A stretch of 15,182 bases of DNA from Deltaproteobacteria bacterium (GTDB lineage: Bacteria > Desulfobacterota > Binatia > Bin18), in contig JACQEL010000319.1 of assembly GCA_016200595.1 (NCBI GenBank), forward strand, positions 1 through 15,182. The letters run 5' to 3'. Positions 1-7,874 of this stretch are shown here, piece by piece. The notes under the pieces are model-generated. The model searched no databases, was not told the origin of the DNA, and worked only from the letters and a program-made list of their open reading frames with translations. Numbering within the stretch: the stretch's first letter is position 1; each line of letters begins with the position of its first letter. Position numbers and translations under genes: made by a program.

Positions 1-1053
1 ACACTGGCGGCGGCGCGGGCGAATCCAGAGTCATTACTGGAAGACGCCGCGATCCTCGACGAGGTGCAGCGCTGTCCGGAACTGCTCGTCGCGCTCAAGA
101 AGAGCATTGATGAAGAGCGGCGGCCAGGACGGTTCCTGCTCTCCGGATCGGCCAACCTCGCCCTCCTCGGCCACGTTTCCGAAACGCTGGCGGGACGCGC
201 CGGCTACTTCACCCTGCATCCGATGACCCGGCGCGAGCTGCGAAAGACGACCGACCGGCAGCCATTCCTCGTGAAGTTCCTGAGTTCCCCCGCGCTGCCA
301 TCGGGCAAGGCTCAACCCGTTTCCGAGCAGGAGGTGTTGACCGGGGGGCTGCCACCGGCGTGCCTGGGGCCGGCGGACAGCCTGGCCGAGTGGTTTCGTG
401 GCTACGTGCAGACTTACGTCGAGCGCGACGTGCGGCAACTGTCACAGATTACCGACTTGGTGGCCTTTCGCACCCTGGCGCAACTGGCCGCTTTGCGCAC
501 CGGACAAGTGTTGGTCATCAGCACGCTGGCGCGTGACGCCAAGCTCAATGCCGTTACGGCGGGGCGCTATCTCGATCTGTTGGAGGCGTCGTTTCTCATC
601 TGCCGCCTGCCACCGTTCCTGAAGAACCGCAGTTCCCGCCTGGTCAAATCGCCCAAGCTGCATTTCACCGACAGCGGGTTGGCGGCACACCTGGCCGGTG
701 TAACCTCACTCGAACCGGGCCGCGATGACTTGCTCCGCGGCGCCCTGTTCGAGACCTATGTTGCGCAAAACCTGGCGGCGTTGCTCGAAGCCCACCTGCC
801 TGACGCACAACTGGCTTACTGGCACGAGCAGGGTCGGCACGAAGTGGACTTCGTGATCGAGGTTGGGCGAAAGGTTTTTGCCTTCGAGGTGAAGGCGGGC
901 ACGCGCTGGAGCGAGAGCGATTTGTCAGGCTTGCGGGCTTTTCTGGATCGGACGCCGGCCTGCGTAGCTGCGGTGCTGGCCTATAATGGCAGGGAGGCCG
1001 TAAAACTGGACGACCGCCTGTGGGCGATCCCCATGGGACAACTGCTGGAATGA
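1..1053 (+). CDS. AAA-family ATPase with DUF4143 C-terminal domain, 5' end outside window
   Basis: The open frame runs in from the left edge and ends with TGA at 1051-1053, so the N-terminus with Walker A lies outside. The first visible residues carry a Walker B-like segment (AAILDEVQRCPEL; the Asp-Glu codons are at 58-63). A sensor-like FLLSGSANLALL follows, then the GYFTLHPMTRREL region typical of this family. The C-terminal half is DUF4143, with a PD-(D/E)XK-like core: HEVDFVIE followed by FAFEVKAG. Proteins of this AAA_14/DUF4143 family are common and mostly uncharacterised; many lie in accessory or defence-type regions. The stop overlaps the ATG of a TIR-like gene (ATGA at 1050-1053), which implies translational coupling. 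Nothing visible is broken, so this copy may be intact, although it sits beside clear relics of related genes. The family call is firm; the biological role is not known. Confidence 0.85.
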   Translation, partial: TLAAARANPESLLEDAAILDEVQRCPELLVALKKSIDEERRPGRFLLSGSANLALLGHVSETLAGRAGYFTLHPMTRRELRKTTDRQPFLVKFLSSPALPSGKAQPVSEQEVLTGGLPPACLGPADSLAEWFRGYVQTYVERDVRQLSQITDLVAFRTLAQLAALRTGQVLVISTLARDAKLNAVTAGRYLDLLEASFLICRLPPFLKNRSSRLVKSPKLHFTDSGLAAHLAGVTSLEPGRDDLLRGALFETYVAQNLAALLEAHLPDAQLAYWHEQGRHEVDFVIEVGRKVFAFEVKAGTRWSESDLSGLRAFLDRTPACVAAVLAYNGREAVKLDDRLWAIPMGQLLE

Positions 1054-1139
1054 AGAAGCGGTTCAAGGAAGCAAACTCCGGCGCCTGGAGTTTTGTCTCC
1101 CACGCGCACCACGATTTGGACAAGGTCCACCAAATCCGC
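985..1139. repeat. Direct repeat, left copy (partner 2108-2262)
   Basis: These 155 bp align without gaps to 2108-2262, exactly 1123 bp downstream. By my count 13 of 155 positions differ (about 92% identity). The first two thirds, covering the ATPase tail and the TIR-like start, hold only four differences; the TIR-like part holds nine. Both copies keep the ATGA overlap. Confidence 0.9.
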
Positions 1140-1260
1140 AACGAACTCGAACGGCGCGGGCACAATCCGCTGCGGTTCTTCCTCAACTGCCTGTGAGGAC
1201 GACGCCGCGCACCTGCCCGAACTTATCCGCAACCTGAAGACCAGCGAGATGGAGTGGCAT
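1050..1260 (+). pseudogene. TIR-domain-like protein, frameshifted and truncated
   Basis: The ATG at 1050 overlaps the stop of the upstream ATPase. The frame reads MKKRFKEANSGAWSFVSHAH, then DLDKVHQIRNELERRGHNP and FFLNCL, and hits TGA at 1194-1196. The pattern F-V-S-H-x-H-x-D-L at the start of a beta strand followed by an amphipathic helix is what TIR and TIR-like domains begin with. Right after the stop, another frame continues plausibly as CEDDAAHLPELIRNLK, as if one base had been gained or lost near 1190-1196. Family resemblance then fades around 1235-1260, so most of the domain is missing. A TGA read as selenocysteine is unlikely because the frame changes at the same place. The TIR call rests on about 60 residues and is moderate; the disruption is visible directly. 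Confidence 0.6.
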
Positions 1261-1326
1261 GGCTGCTGGATTTTTCTACGCTACCATACTTTACATTTGG
1301 TAAGTCCGTGTGCATACTCCGCTGGC

Positions 1327-1916
1327 GTGATTGAAAGACCTTTCTGGCGGCAACGAATCGAAGAGGCCTGGCGCGAGGCGCCCATCGCCTGGCTGTGCGG
1401 CGTCCGGCGCTGCGGCAAAACTACGTTGGCGGAAAGCCTGGGCGCCGATCGCATCTTTTACGTCAATTGCGACCTGCCCACGGTCGAGGACATGGTCAGC
1501 GATCCGCAGGTGTTCTTCCGCTCCTGCATGAAGCCGGTCGTGGTGTTCGACGAAATCCACCAACTCCGCGATCCCACTCGTCTCCTGAAGATCGGCTCGG
1601 CGCGCTCTGGGAACACCTCGCGCTGGAGCACCTGCAGGCCTATTTTCCGGATACGCCCGTCCGTTACTGGCGCGACAAACCGGGCCGGGAAGTGGACTTC
1701 GTAATCGCGAGCCGGCGCGACGAAGTGGACGCCATCGAGTGCAAATGGGACCCGGGCGCGTTCGACTGTTCCGCCCTGAAGCTCTTCCGCAACTACTATC
1801 CGAAGGGGCACAACTATCTGGTGACGCCCTCTGGTGATCCCGCCTACCCCAAGCGCTACGGGGATCTGGAGGTGCGAATTTGCACGCCGACGGAACTCCG
1901 CCCGACCGCCACCTGA
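1327..1916 (+). pseudogene. Second DUF4143-type ATPase, internal deletion plus frame change
   Basis: A GTG at 1327 begins VIERPFWRQRIEEAW, a typical start for this family, followed by a P-loop GVRRCGKTT and a Walker B VVVFDEIHQL. The frame then reads RDPTRLLKIG near 1590 and loses similarity. From about 1590 a different frame resumes with the C-terminal DUF4143 half: ALWEHLALEHLQAYF, then GREVDFVIASR, then AIECKWD, ending at TGA 1914-1916 (PD-(D/E)XK-like pattern). Complete relatives have roughly 200 residues between these pieces, from general knowledge of the family, so the gene has lost its middle and the ends are joined out of frame. No ribosome binding site is visible before the GTG. The fragment is unlikely to make a working ATPase. 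Its sequence differs clearly from the ATPase ending at 1053, so it is a paralogue and not a recent copy. Confidence 0.75.
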
Positions 1917-1955
1917 AAACCCGCGAGATGGACCCAACTTGCTCCGCCGCGAAAT

Positions 1956-1981
1956 CGCCGCCCGGCCAATACCGGGCGGCG
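1956..1981. other. Perfect GC-rich hairpin after ATPase relic
   Basis: A perfect 10-bp inverted repeat (CGCCGCCCGG at 1956-1965, CCGGGCGGCG at 1972-1981) encloses a 6-nt loop. It lies 40 bp after the ATPase relic stop. There is no T tract on either strand, so it is not a classic intrinsic terminator. It may be a repeat or a remnant of one. Confidence 0.5.
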
Positions 1982-2026
1982 AATGCCTCGACATGATGTC
2001 ATCATGCCGCTATCGGGTGTTGCATT

Positions 2027-2176
2027 ATGACAGGCTGCCTTTCCCACGAAATCACGGCACGCTTGGATCGGGCCATGCGGCAGTTGCCGGTGGTGGTGCT
2101 CTCTGACAATGGCAAGGAGGCCGTGAAACTGGACGACCGCCTGTGGGCGCTCCCCATGGGACAACTGCTGGAATGA
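2027..2176 (+). pseudogene. C-terminal fragment of a third DUF4143-type ATPase
   Basis: In this frame an ATG at 2027 leads to about 49 residues ending NGKEAVKLDDRLWALPMGQ-LLE and TGA at 2174-2176. This is nearly the same as the tail of the ATPase ending at 1053 (NGREAVKLDDRLWAIPMGQ-LLE). Only the last part of the family is present and the preceding residues diverge, so it is a fragment. As in the first copy, the stop overlaps the ATG of a TIR-like remnant (ATGA at 2173-2176). This shows that the two-gene arrangement was duplicated, not just the ATPase. Confidence 0.7.
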
Positions 2177-2262
2177 AGAAGCGGTTCAAGCAAGCAAACT
2201 CCGGCGCCTGGATTTTCGTTTCCCCCTCGCACCGCGACTTGGAGCAGGTCCACCAAATCCGC
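2108..2262. repeat. Direct repeat, right copy (partner 985-1139)
   Basis: This is the second copy of the ATPase-tail/TIR-head junction. Similarity ends abruptly after CAAATCCGC at 2254-2262. From there to about 2505 I recognise no gene, apart from a possible 13-residue relic at 2391 described in the findings. Confidence 0.9.
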
Positions 2263-2265
2263 CGA
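2173..2265 (+). pseudogene. Second TIR-like remnant, N-terminal end only
   Basis: The frame starts MKKRFKQANSGAWIFVSPSH and continues DLEQVHQIRR, closely matching the TIR-like gene that begins at 1050. Similarity stops at about 2263. The open frame runs on to 2505, but its residues are rich in Ser, Arg and Pro with no domain pattern. The recognisable part is therefore about 30 residues fused to unrelated sequence. It is a relic, not a working gene. Confidence 0.6.
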
Positions 2266-2519
2266 ATTTCTCCCAATCCTAGTCCGAGAACCGAGATTGG
2301 TTGCTTCCTTTCGTGTGATTCGTCTGTCGTTGGTCGCTTGCTTGTCAGGTCGGGTATCGGCACAATCGGGGCAGGCAGAGGGGCCAACACATGGCGCGTC
2401 GTGACCTCACCTTTCGGGTGTTCGTCGGCTGAAGCAACGACGAAGGTAAGCCACGACGGCAATTCTCAGATAGCCCCTGTATTACCTAGTAGTCGGTCAA
2501 TGTGAATTTGAGGGATACT

Positions 2520-2680
2520 GTTATTCTGAGCCGTAGCGCAGCGGAGGCGAAGAATCTCAGGCCACGCCAGACTTGTGGCGAGATTCTTCGTCGCGGAGTC
2601 TATCCTGTGCCCTTCGACTACGCTCAGGACAGGCTCAGTGGAATCCAGGACGTGGTTCCCGGATTTCATCCGGGCTACGA
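2520..2680. repeat. Composite of short interspersed palindromic repeats
   Basis: Several unrelated palindromes are packed together. CGAAGAATCTC (2548-2558) pairs perfectly with GAGATTCTTCG (2580-2590), with an inner GCCAC/GTGGC. A second motif reads CCTTCGACTACGCTCAGGAC (about 2610-2630). CCCGGAT/ATCCGGG with a 3-nt loop lies at 2658-2674. Repeats of this look recur between genes in many uncultured environmental bacteria. The open frames across this stretch have no protein-like pattern, so I call no gene here. Confidence 0.65.
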
Positions 2681-2760
2681 CTTTGGCAATGCGGGAGCGG
2701 CTATTGCACAGGCATTCCCGGAACAGCCATTGATCAAGGGTTCATTGTTGGGTAGTTGAA

Positions 2761-2777
2761 GGTGGGCAGTGCCCACC
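2761..2777. repeat. Short palindrome GGTGGGCA-G-TGCCCACC
   Basis: A perfect 8-bp inverted repeat around a single G, followed by CTAC. It has the form of a mobile or REP-like intergenic repeat, not a terminator. From here to the permease I see only a weak promoter candidate and a heptad repeat. Confidence 0.6.
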
Positions 2778-2843
2778 CTACATCTGAGCGGTGAGGCAAA
2801 ATTCGTGAAGGATCTTTTCTATACGATGTGTCGGAAGAGATGA

Positions 2844-2870
2844 TTGACTAATGGAAGCGACCTTTATACT
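2844..2870 (+). promoter_or_regulatory. Weak promoter candidate for the permease
   Basis: TTGACT (2844-2849) and TATACT (2865-2870) each match the sigma-70 consensus at 5 of 6 positions, but the spacer is only 15 bp. It lies 55 bp before the permease ATG on the correct strand. Confidence 0.35.
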
Positions 2871-2910
2871 GGAGAAGCCGCGCGCCCATCGTAGGATTGA
2901 ACAGGTAAGG

Positions 2911-2952
2911 ACTGAGAGCTGAGAATGAAGAATCTCGGAGAAAACTCTCAGT
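2911..2952. repeat. Heptad-type inverted repeat spanning the permease start codon
   Basis: Two heptads (ACTGAGA, GCTGAGA) abut the ATG at 2925. ACTGAGAG (2911-2918) is the exact reverse complement of CTCTCAGT (2945-2952). The 26-nt loop holds the start codon and the first codons. The motif resembles the AGCNNTC heptads at 14772-14853. Confidence 0.55.
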
Positions 2953-4367
2953 CTCTCCCCAAATCGCGGTCCTCCGACTCTTTTCCTATATCTTCCCCTC
3001 ACCATTTCTCTATCGGTCTGTTGAGCGCCACGATGCTGGTGGTGGGCAACACCATCGGCGTTGGCATCTTCACAACTAGTGGGGTTATGGCAGAGCAGCT
3101 TCCCAGTCCTGGACTGATGCTGATTGTCTGGGCGCTGGGTGGACTGCTGTCCCTGGCCGGGGCGCTCGCTTGGGCCGAGTTGGCGGCGGCTTTCCCGCTG
3201 GCGGGCGGAGAATATAACTACCTGCGGGAAGCGTTCGGGCCGTTCTGGGGGTTCCTCAGTGGCTGGGCCGCCTTTCTCGCCAGCTTCTCCGGATCGATTG
3301 CCGTGCTGGCCATCGCTCTGGCCGAATATCTAGCCGGCGTGTTTCCCTTCACTTTCACTGGTGGGACATTAGCGTCCTTCTCCTTAGGCAGTGTTGCTCT
3401 CACGGTCTCGTGGAATCAACTTCTCGCCATCGTCCTCGTGTGGGTGTTTTCTCTTCTCAACTACCGTGGATTACACTTAGGTAGTTGGACACAAAATCTG
3501 CTGAGCCTCAGCAAGCTGGCCGCCATTGCCGTCCTGCTCGTGGCGGGATTTTACTACGGTCACGGAAGCTGGACGCATTTCTCACCTCTCCTCGCCTGGA
3601 GCGGTGGCAGTAGGATAGTGAGTGCCACTGGTCTGGCGCTGATCCCGGTCATGTTCACCTACAGTGGCTGGAACGCGGCTGCCTATATTGCCAGTGAAGT
3701 GCGCAACCCGGAGACGAATCTTCCTCGATCCCTGGCTCTGGGCACTTTGATTACCATCGTCGCTTACTTAGCGCTGAACGTACTTTATCTCTACGCTCTG
3801 CCGGTGGCTGCACTCAGCGGGGTCGTGCGTGTTGGCGAACAGACGACCAGTGCCTTGTTTGGGCCGAGGGCAGCGCAGACCATCTCTGCCTTGATTGCCG
3901 TGTCGATTGCCAGTGCGTTCAATGTCATGGTGTTGACTGGCGGGAGAATCTACTTTGCTATGGCGCGCGATCGGGTCTTTTTCTCGCGCGCGGCGGAGCT
4001 GCACCCGCGATTTCATACCCCGGGGAACGCCTTGCTGCTGCAAGCTGCCTGGACCTCGCTGTTGATCCTCTCGGGAACGTTCGAACAACTCCTCACGTAT
4101 GCCACGATCGTGATCGTGAGTATCTCGGCCATCACCGTCAGCGCAGTGTTTGTTTTGCGTTGGCGCCGGCCAGACCTGCCTCGCCCTTATCACGTCTGGG
4201 GGTATCCATGGATGCCGATGCTCTACGTGGTGGGGTCGGCCGGGATCTTTGTCAACGCGCTGTGGGAGCGACCGGTCGAATGTCTCCTCGGCGCTGGGCT
4301 CTGCGCAGCCGGGGTGCCAGCCTACTGGTGGTGGCGACGCGTTGACAGTTCCAGCAACACGGCATAG
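2925..4367 (+). CDS. APC-superfamily amino acid permease (LAT/SteT-like)
   Basis: The product is a 480-residue inner-membrane protein with about 12 hydrophobic segments, the usual size for amino acid/polyamine/organocation transporters. TM1 carries the family signature SATMLVVGNTIGVGIFTTSG, the helix-breaking substrate-binding segment. GGLLSLAGALAWAELAAAFP and GGEYNYLREAFG are also typical. FTYSGWNAAAYIASEVRNPE in the middle is the conserved TM6 region, and the end is Trp- and Arg-rich. It probably exchanges or imports neutral amino acids; the substrate cannot be read from sequence. ATG 2925 is the only ATG before TM1, but its ribosome site is poor (AAGGA about 13 nt upstream) and the first 25 or so residues overlap a repeat, so the start is uncertain. 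The stop codon sits inside the -10 box of the next promoter. Confidence 0.9.
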   Translation: MKNLGENSQSLPKSRSSDSFPISSPHHFSIGLLSATMLVVGNTIGVGIFTTSGVMAEQLPSPGLMLIVWALGGLLSLAGALAWAELAAAFPLAGGEYNYLREAFGPFWGFLSGWAAFLASFSGSIAVLAIALAEYLAGVFPFTFTGGTLASFSLGSVALTVSWNQLLAIVLVWVFSLLNYRGLHLGSWTQNLLSLSKLAAIAVLLVAGFYYGHGSWTHFSPLLAWSGGSRIVSATGLALIPVMFTYSGWNAAAYIASEVRNPETNLPRSLALGTLITIVAYLALNVLYLYALPVAALSGVVRVGEQTTSALFGPRAAQTISALIAVSIASAFNVMVLTGGRIYFAMARDRVFFSRAAELHPRFHTPGNALLLQAAWTSLLILSGTFEQLLTYATIVIVSISAITVSAVFVLRWRRPDLPRPYHVWGYPWMPMLYVVGSAGIFVNALWERPVECLLGAGLCAAGVPAYWWWRRVDSSSNTA

Positions 4368-4370
4368 CAT
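4342..4370 (+). promoter_or_regulatory. Strong sigma-70-type promoter for the thiC leader
   Basis: A perfect TTGACA (4342-4347), a 17-bp spacer and TAGCAT (4365-4370; 4 of 6 to consensus). The first three bases of the -10 box are the permease stop codon TAG. A start of transcription near 4377 places the RNA 5' end just before the TPP riboswitch. Confidence 0.7.
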
Positions 4371-4389
4371 GCCCGCTGAACCGGCCACA

Positions 4390-4498
4390 TGGCCGTTGGG
4401 GGAGCTGAAGCTTCGGCTGAGAGGATGAGCCTGGCGGTCAGGCGCATCGACCCCTGGAACCTGCTCTGGGTAATGCCAGCGAAGGGAACACGGTGTCA
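4390..4498 (+). promoter_or_regulatory. TPP riboswitch (THI element)
   Basis: The RNA contains the invariant blocks of the thiamine-pyrophosphate aptamer in order. CTGAGAGGATGAG (about 4417-4429) is the pyrimidine-binding side. GATGAGCCTG and CAGGCGCATC pair as an extended P3 hairpin (about 4424-4448). GGAACCTGCTCTGG and GTAATGCCAGCGAAGGGAAC (about 4456-4489) form the P4/P5 pyrophosphate-binding half. AGCT (4403-4406) can pair with GGCT (4415-4418) as P2. CCGTT (4393-4397) can pair with the CGG after GGGAACA, closing P1. Thiamine pyrophosphate binding normally switches off thiamine genes, and the next gene downstream is thiC. No substitution in the core was noticed. Confidence 0.93.
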
Positions 4499-4529
4499 CC
4501 ACACGTTCACTTTCTCTCCTTGCTTATTC

Positions 4530-4549
4530 TTCAGGCGTTCGCGTCTGAA
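4530..4549 (+). promoter_or_regulatory. UUCG-loop hairpin in thiC leader
   Basis: TTCAGGCG (4530-4537) and CGTCTGAA (4542-4549) form an 8-bp stem with one G-U pair and a UUCG tetraloop. It lies between the riboswitch and thiC and may belong to the expression platform. No T run follows, so it is not an obvious terminator; translational control is equally possible. Confidence 0.5.
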
Positions 4550-4680
4550 AGAGGAAACGTGCGCCTGCCAGGTTGCTCTCTGTCGAGTAGGCTTTCGCCC
4601 CCTCGTTGTTGGTAGGAGGCTTTGCGGATTTTCCTGGAGCCTGGAATTTAACCCGAGCAAACAGAAGGAGAGTAACCTTT

Positions 4681-6386
<1,706 letters not shown>

Positions 6387-6390
6387 AGAC

Positions 6391-6537
6391 GAGGTGTTGG
6401 GTACTAGGTGCTGGGTGCTGGGTGCTAGGTGCTGGGTGCTAGGTGTTGTGTGTTGGGACTTAGGAAGAACGGGTAAAGCACAAAAGGAAGTCCCTAGAGT
6501 TTTCACCCAGTCCCTAACCCCTAGCACCCAACACCTC
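6391..6537. repeat. Heptad-periodic palindromic element
   Basis: From about 6393 run roughly nine heptads of the form GGTNNTN (GGTGTTG, GGTACTA, GGTGCTG and variants). The arm GAGGTGTTGGGTACTAGGT (6391-6409) matches the reverse complement of 6519-6537 at 17 of 19 positions. Inside, GGGACTT (6455-6461) pairs exactly with AAGTCCC (6488-6494). The whole could fold into one long imperfect hairpin just after thiC. It carries no gene. Confidence 0.75.
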
Positions 6538-6545
6538 TCCTGTAA

Positions 6546-6575
6546 TTGACAATGCAGACTCTAAATGTCTATATT
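6546..6575 (+). promoter_or_regulatory. Near-consensus sigma-70-type promoter
   Basis: A perfect TTGACA (6546-6551), an 18-bp spacer and TATATT (6570-6575; 5 of 6). It lies 24 bp before the ATG at 6599 and would drive the three-gene run 6599-8318. Confidence 0.65.
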
Positions 6576-6598
6576 CCCCGCAGACGAGGACAACGGAC

Positions 6599-6898
6599 AT
6601 GGCAAAACTCAGAGCGATCACTGGCGGTAAAGGCAAAGAGAAAACTTTTGCACTCATCTATGGACTGCGTTTATACCCGACTGGAGAAGTGACGCGAGTA
6701 GGTGAAGGAAAGGCCATCCTGCGTGACGGCACGAACAGCCAAGTGCCGCTCCATCTGATTGAAGGAACCCGTGATCAGATTCGTGCGCAGCTCCTTGCTA
6801 GTATCGATGCCTTCTTCGACATTTATAGCCACGACTCAACTGAACTGACTGCTGCTACTAACCTGCAGAGTGACGGGGTCGAGGAATCCGGCTGCTGA
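6599..6898 (+). CDS. Unrecognised 99-residue protein at head of a sulfur-gene operon
   Basis: ATG 6599 follows GAGGA with an 8-nt gap and lies just behind a strong promoter. I do not recognise the family. The N-terminus is basic (MAKLRAITGGKGKEK). The middle alternates short strand-like segments (TFALIYGLRLYPTG, VTRVGEGKAILRDG). Residues about 55-80 look helical (EGTRDQIRAQLLASIDAFFD). The last 20 residues are polar and end Ser-Gly-Cys. There is no signal peptide or membrane segment, so it is probably cytosolic. The stop lies 25 bp before the ATG of a cysteine-synthase-type gene, so they are likely co-transcribed. It does not end Gly-Gly, so it is not an ordinary ThiS/MoaD sulfur carrier. Codon use looks like that of its neighbours, and the good start signals support a real gene. 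Confidence 0.75.
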   Translation: MAKLRAITGGKGKEKTFALIYGLRLYPTGEVTRVGEGKAILRDGTNSQVPLHLIEGTRDQIRAQLLASIDAFFDIYSHDSTELTAATNLQSDGVEESGC

Positions 6899-6923
6899 GT
6901 TTGCCGCCTGTCGCGGAGGAGTC

Positions 6924-7853
6924 ATGCCGCATCCCCCTGTTCTTCAAGAACTGATCGGCCGCCATCCGCTTTTGTGTTTGATCGGCAACACCCCGCTAGT
7001 GCCGGTCGAACTCTTTCGCCATGAACTGCCGGATATCGATCTGTTGGTCAAGTGTGAATTCTTAAATCCCGGAGGGTCGGTGAAGGACCGCTCGGTGTTG
7101 CGCATGCTGACTGAAGCGATCGTAACTGGCACCCTCCCGCCAGAAAAGGTTATTCTTGATTCTTCTTCCGGCAACGCCGGCATTGCCTATGCCATGATCG
7201 GGTCGATTCTCGGCCGCCAGGTCGAGTTAGTCGTCCCCGCTAATGCCAGCGAGGAGCGCAAGAAGCGCATCCGTGCGCATGGCGCTACGTTGATCCTGAC
7301 TGATGCGATTGCTGGCTATGATGAGGCCTTGCGCGAGGTGCGCCGTCGTTATGCTCTGGCCCCGACCCGCTATTTCTTCGCTGACCAATATAGTAACGAA
7401 GCCAACTGGCGTGCGCATCACGATACGACGGCCGAAGAAATACTGACTCAGACTGGGGGCCGGCTCAAGTGGTTTGTCGCTGGTGTCGGGACCGGCGGGA
7501 CCATTACTGGCGTAGCCCGGCGCTTAAAGGCACATGACCCCAAGATCCGCATTGCCTGTGTGATGCCGGAAGAGTTCCCGGGTATCGAAGGGCTTAAGCC
7601 TTTAGGTCCAGAACACATTATGCCAGAGATTTTTGACGAGAAACTGGTGGATGAATGGCTCCCAGTGCGGATCGATGATGCCTATGACATGTGTCTCCGT
7701 CTTGCTCAGATAGGCTTTTTTGTTGGGCAATCTTCCGGCGCCTACCTGTATGGGGCTCGGCAGATTGCCCGTCAAGTGCGCCGTAGTCAAATTGTGACAT
7801 TATTCCCTGACATCGGTGAGCGTTATATGAGCACCAAAATGTGGGACGCCTGA
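6924..7853 (+). CDS. Cysteine synthase / cystathionine beta-synthase family PLP enzyme
   Basis: This is a 309-residue fold-type II PLP enzyme, the usual size for CysK/CysM. ATG 6924 is preceded by GGAGGA; an upstream extension in frame to 6870 overlaps the previous gene and lacks a ribosome site, so I prefer 6924. The PLP lysine is K54 in NPGGSVKDR. SSSGNAGI (80-87) is the substrate loop, with Ala where most relatives have Thr (SGNTGI). GVGTGGTITG (187-196) holds the PLP phosphate. DQYSNEANWRAHHDTTAEEI and GQSSGAYLYGA are typical of O-acetylserine sulfhydrylases. The late motif reads DIGERYMST, where many have DSGERYLST. The enzyme probably makes cysteine, or a related amino acid, from an activated serine. 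The NTG-to-NAG change leaves the exact substrate open. A DUF59 gene follows after 21 bp. Confidence 0.88.
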   Translation: MPHPPVLQELIGRHPLLCLIGNTPLVPVELFRHELPDIDLLVKCEFLNPGGSVKDRSVLRMLTEAIVTGTLPPEKVILDSSSGNAGIAYAMIGSILGRQVELVVPANASEERKKRIRAHGATLILTDAIAGYDEALREVRRRYALAPTRYFFADQYSNEANWRAHHDTTAEEILTQTGGRLKWFVAGVGTGGTITGVARRLKAHDPKIRIACVMPEEFPGIEGLKPLGPEHIMPEIFDEKLVDEWLPVRIDDAYDMCLRLAQIGFFVGQSSGAYLYGARQIARQVRRSQIVTLFPDIGERYMSTKMWDA

Positions 7854-7874
7854 GCGTTTTCACCCAGAGGCCCT

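Noticed and set aside
665..1186. Open frames on the minus strand opposite the first ATPase
   Set aside because: They are GC-rich shadow frames; the plus-strand frame has clear family motifs.
1190..1200. TGA in the TIR-like gene read as selenocysteine
   Set aside because: The homologous sequence after the TGA is in a different frame, so a simple indel explains it.
1..2262. Complete insertion sequence explaining the ATPase repeats
   Set aside because: No transposase, terminal inverted repeats or target duplication was found; the repeat is of coding sequence only.
2502..2759. Open frames over the palindrome cluster
   Set aside because: They are built from repeats, with no ribosome site or recognisable motif.
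3768..4502. Long open frame on the minus strand opposite the permease
   Set aside because: It is antisense to a clear transporter and riboswitch, with a low-complexity, Arg/His/Pro-rich product and no domain pattern.
6391..6460. CRISPR array or telomere-like repeat
   Set aside because: Units are 7 bp, degenerate and contiguous, with no spacers, and the same units recur inverted nearby.
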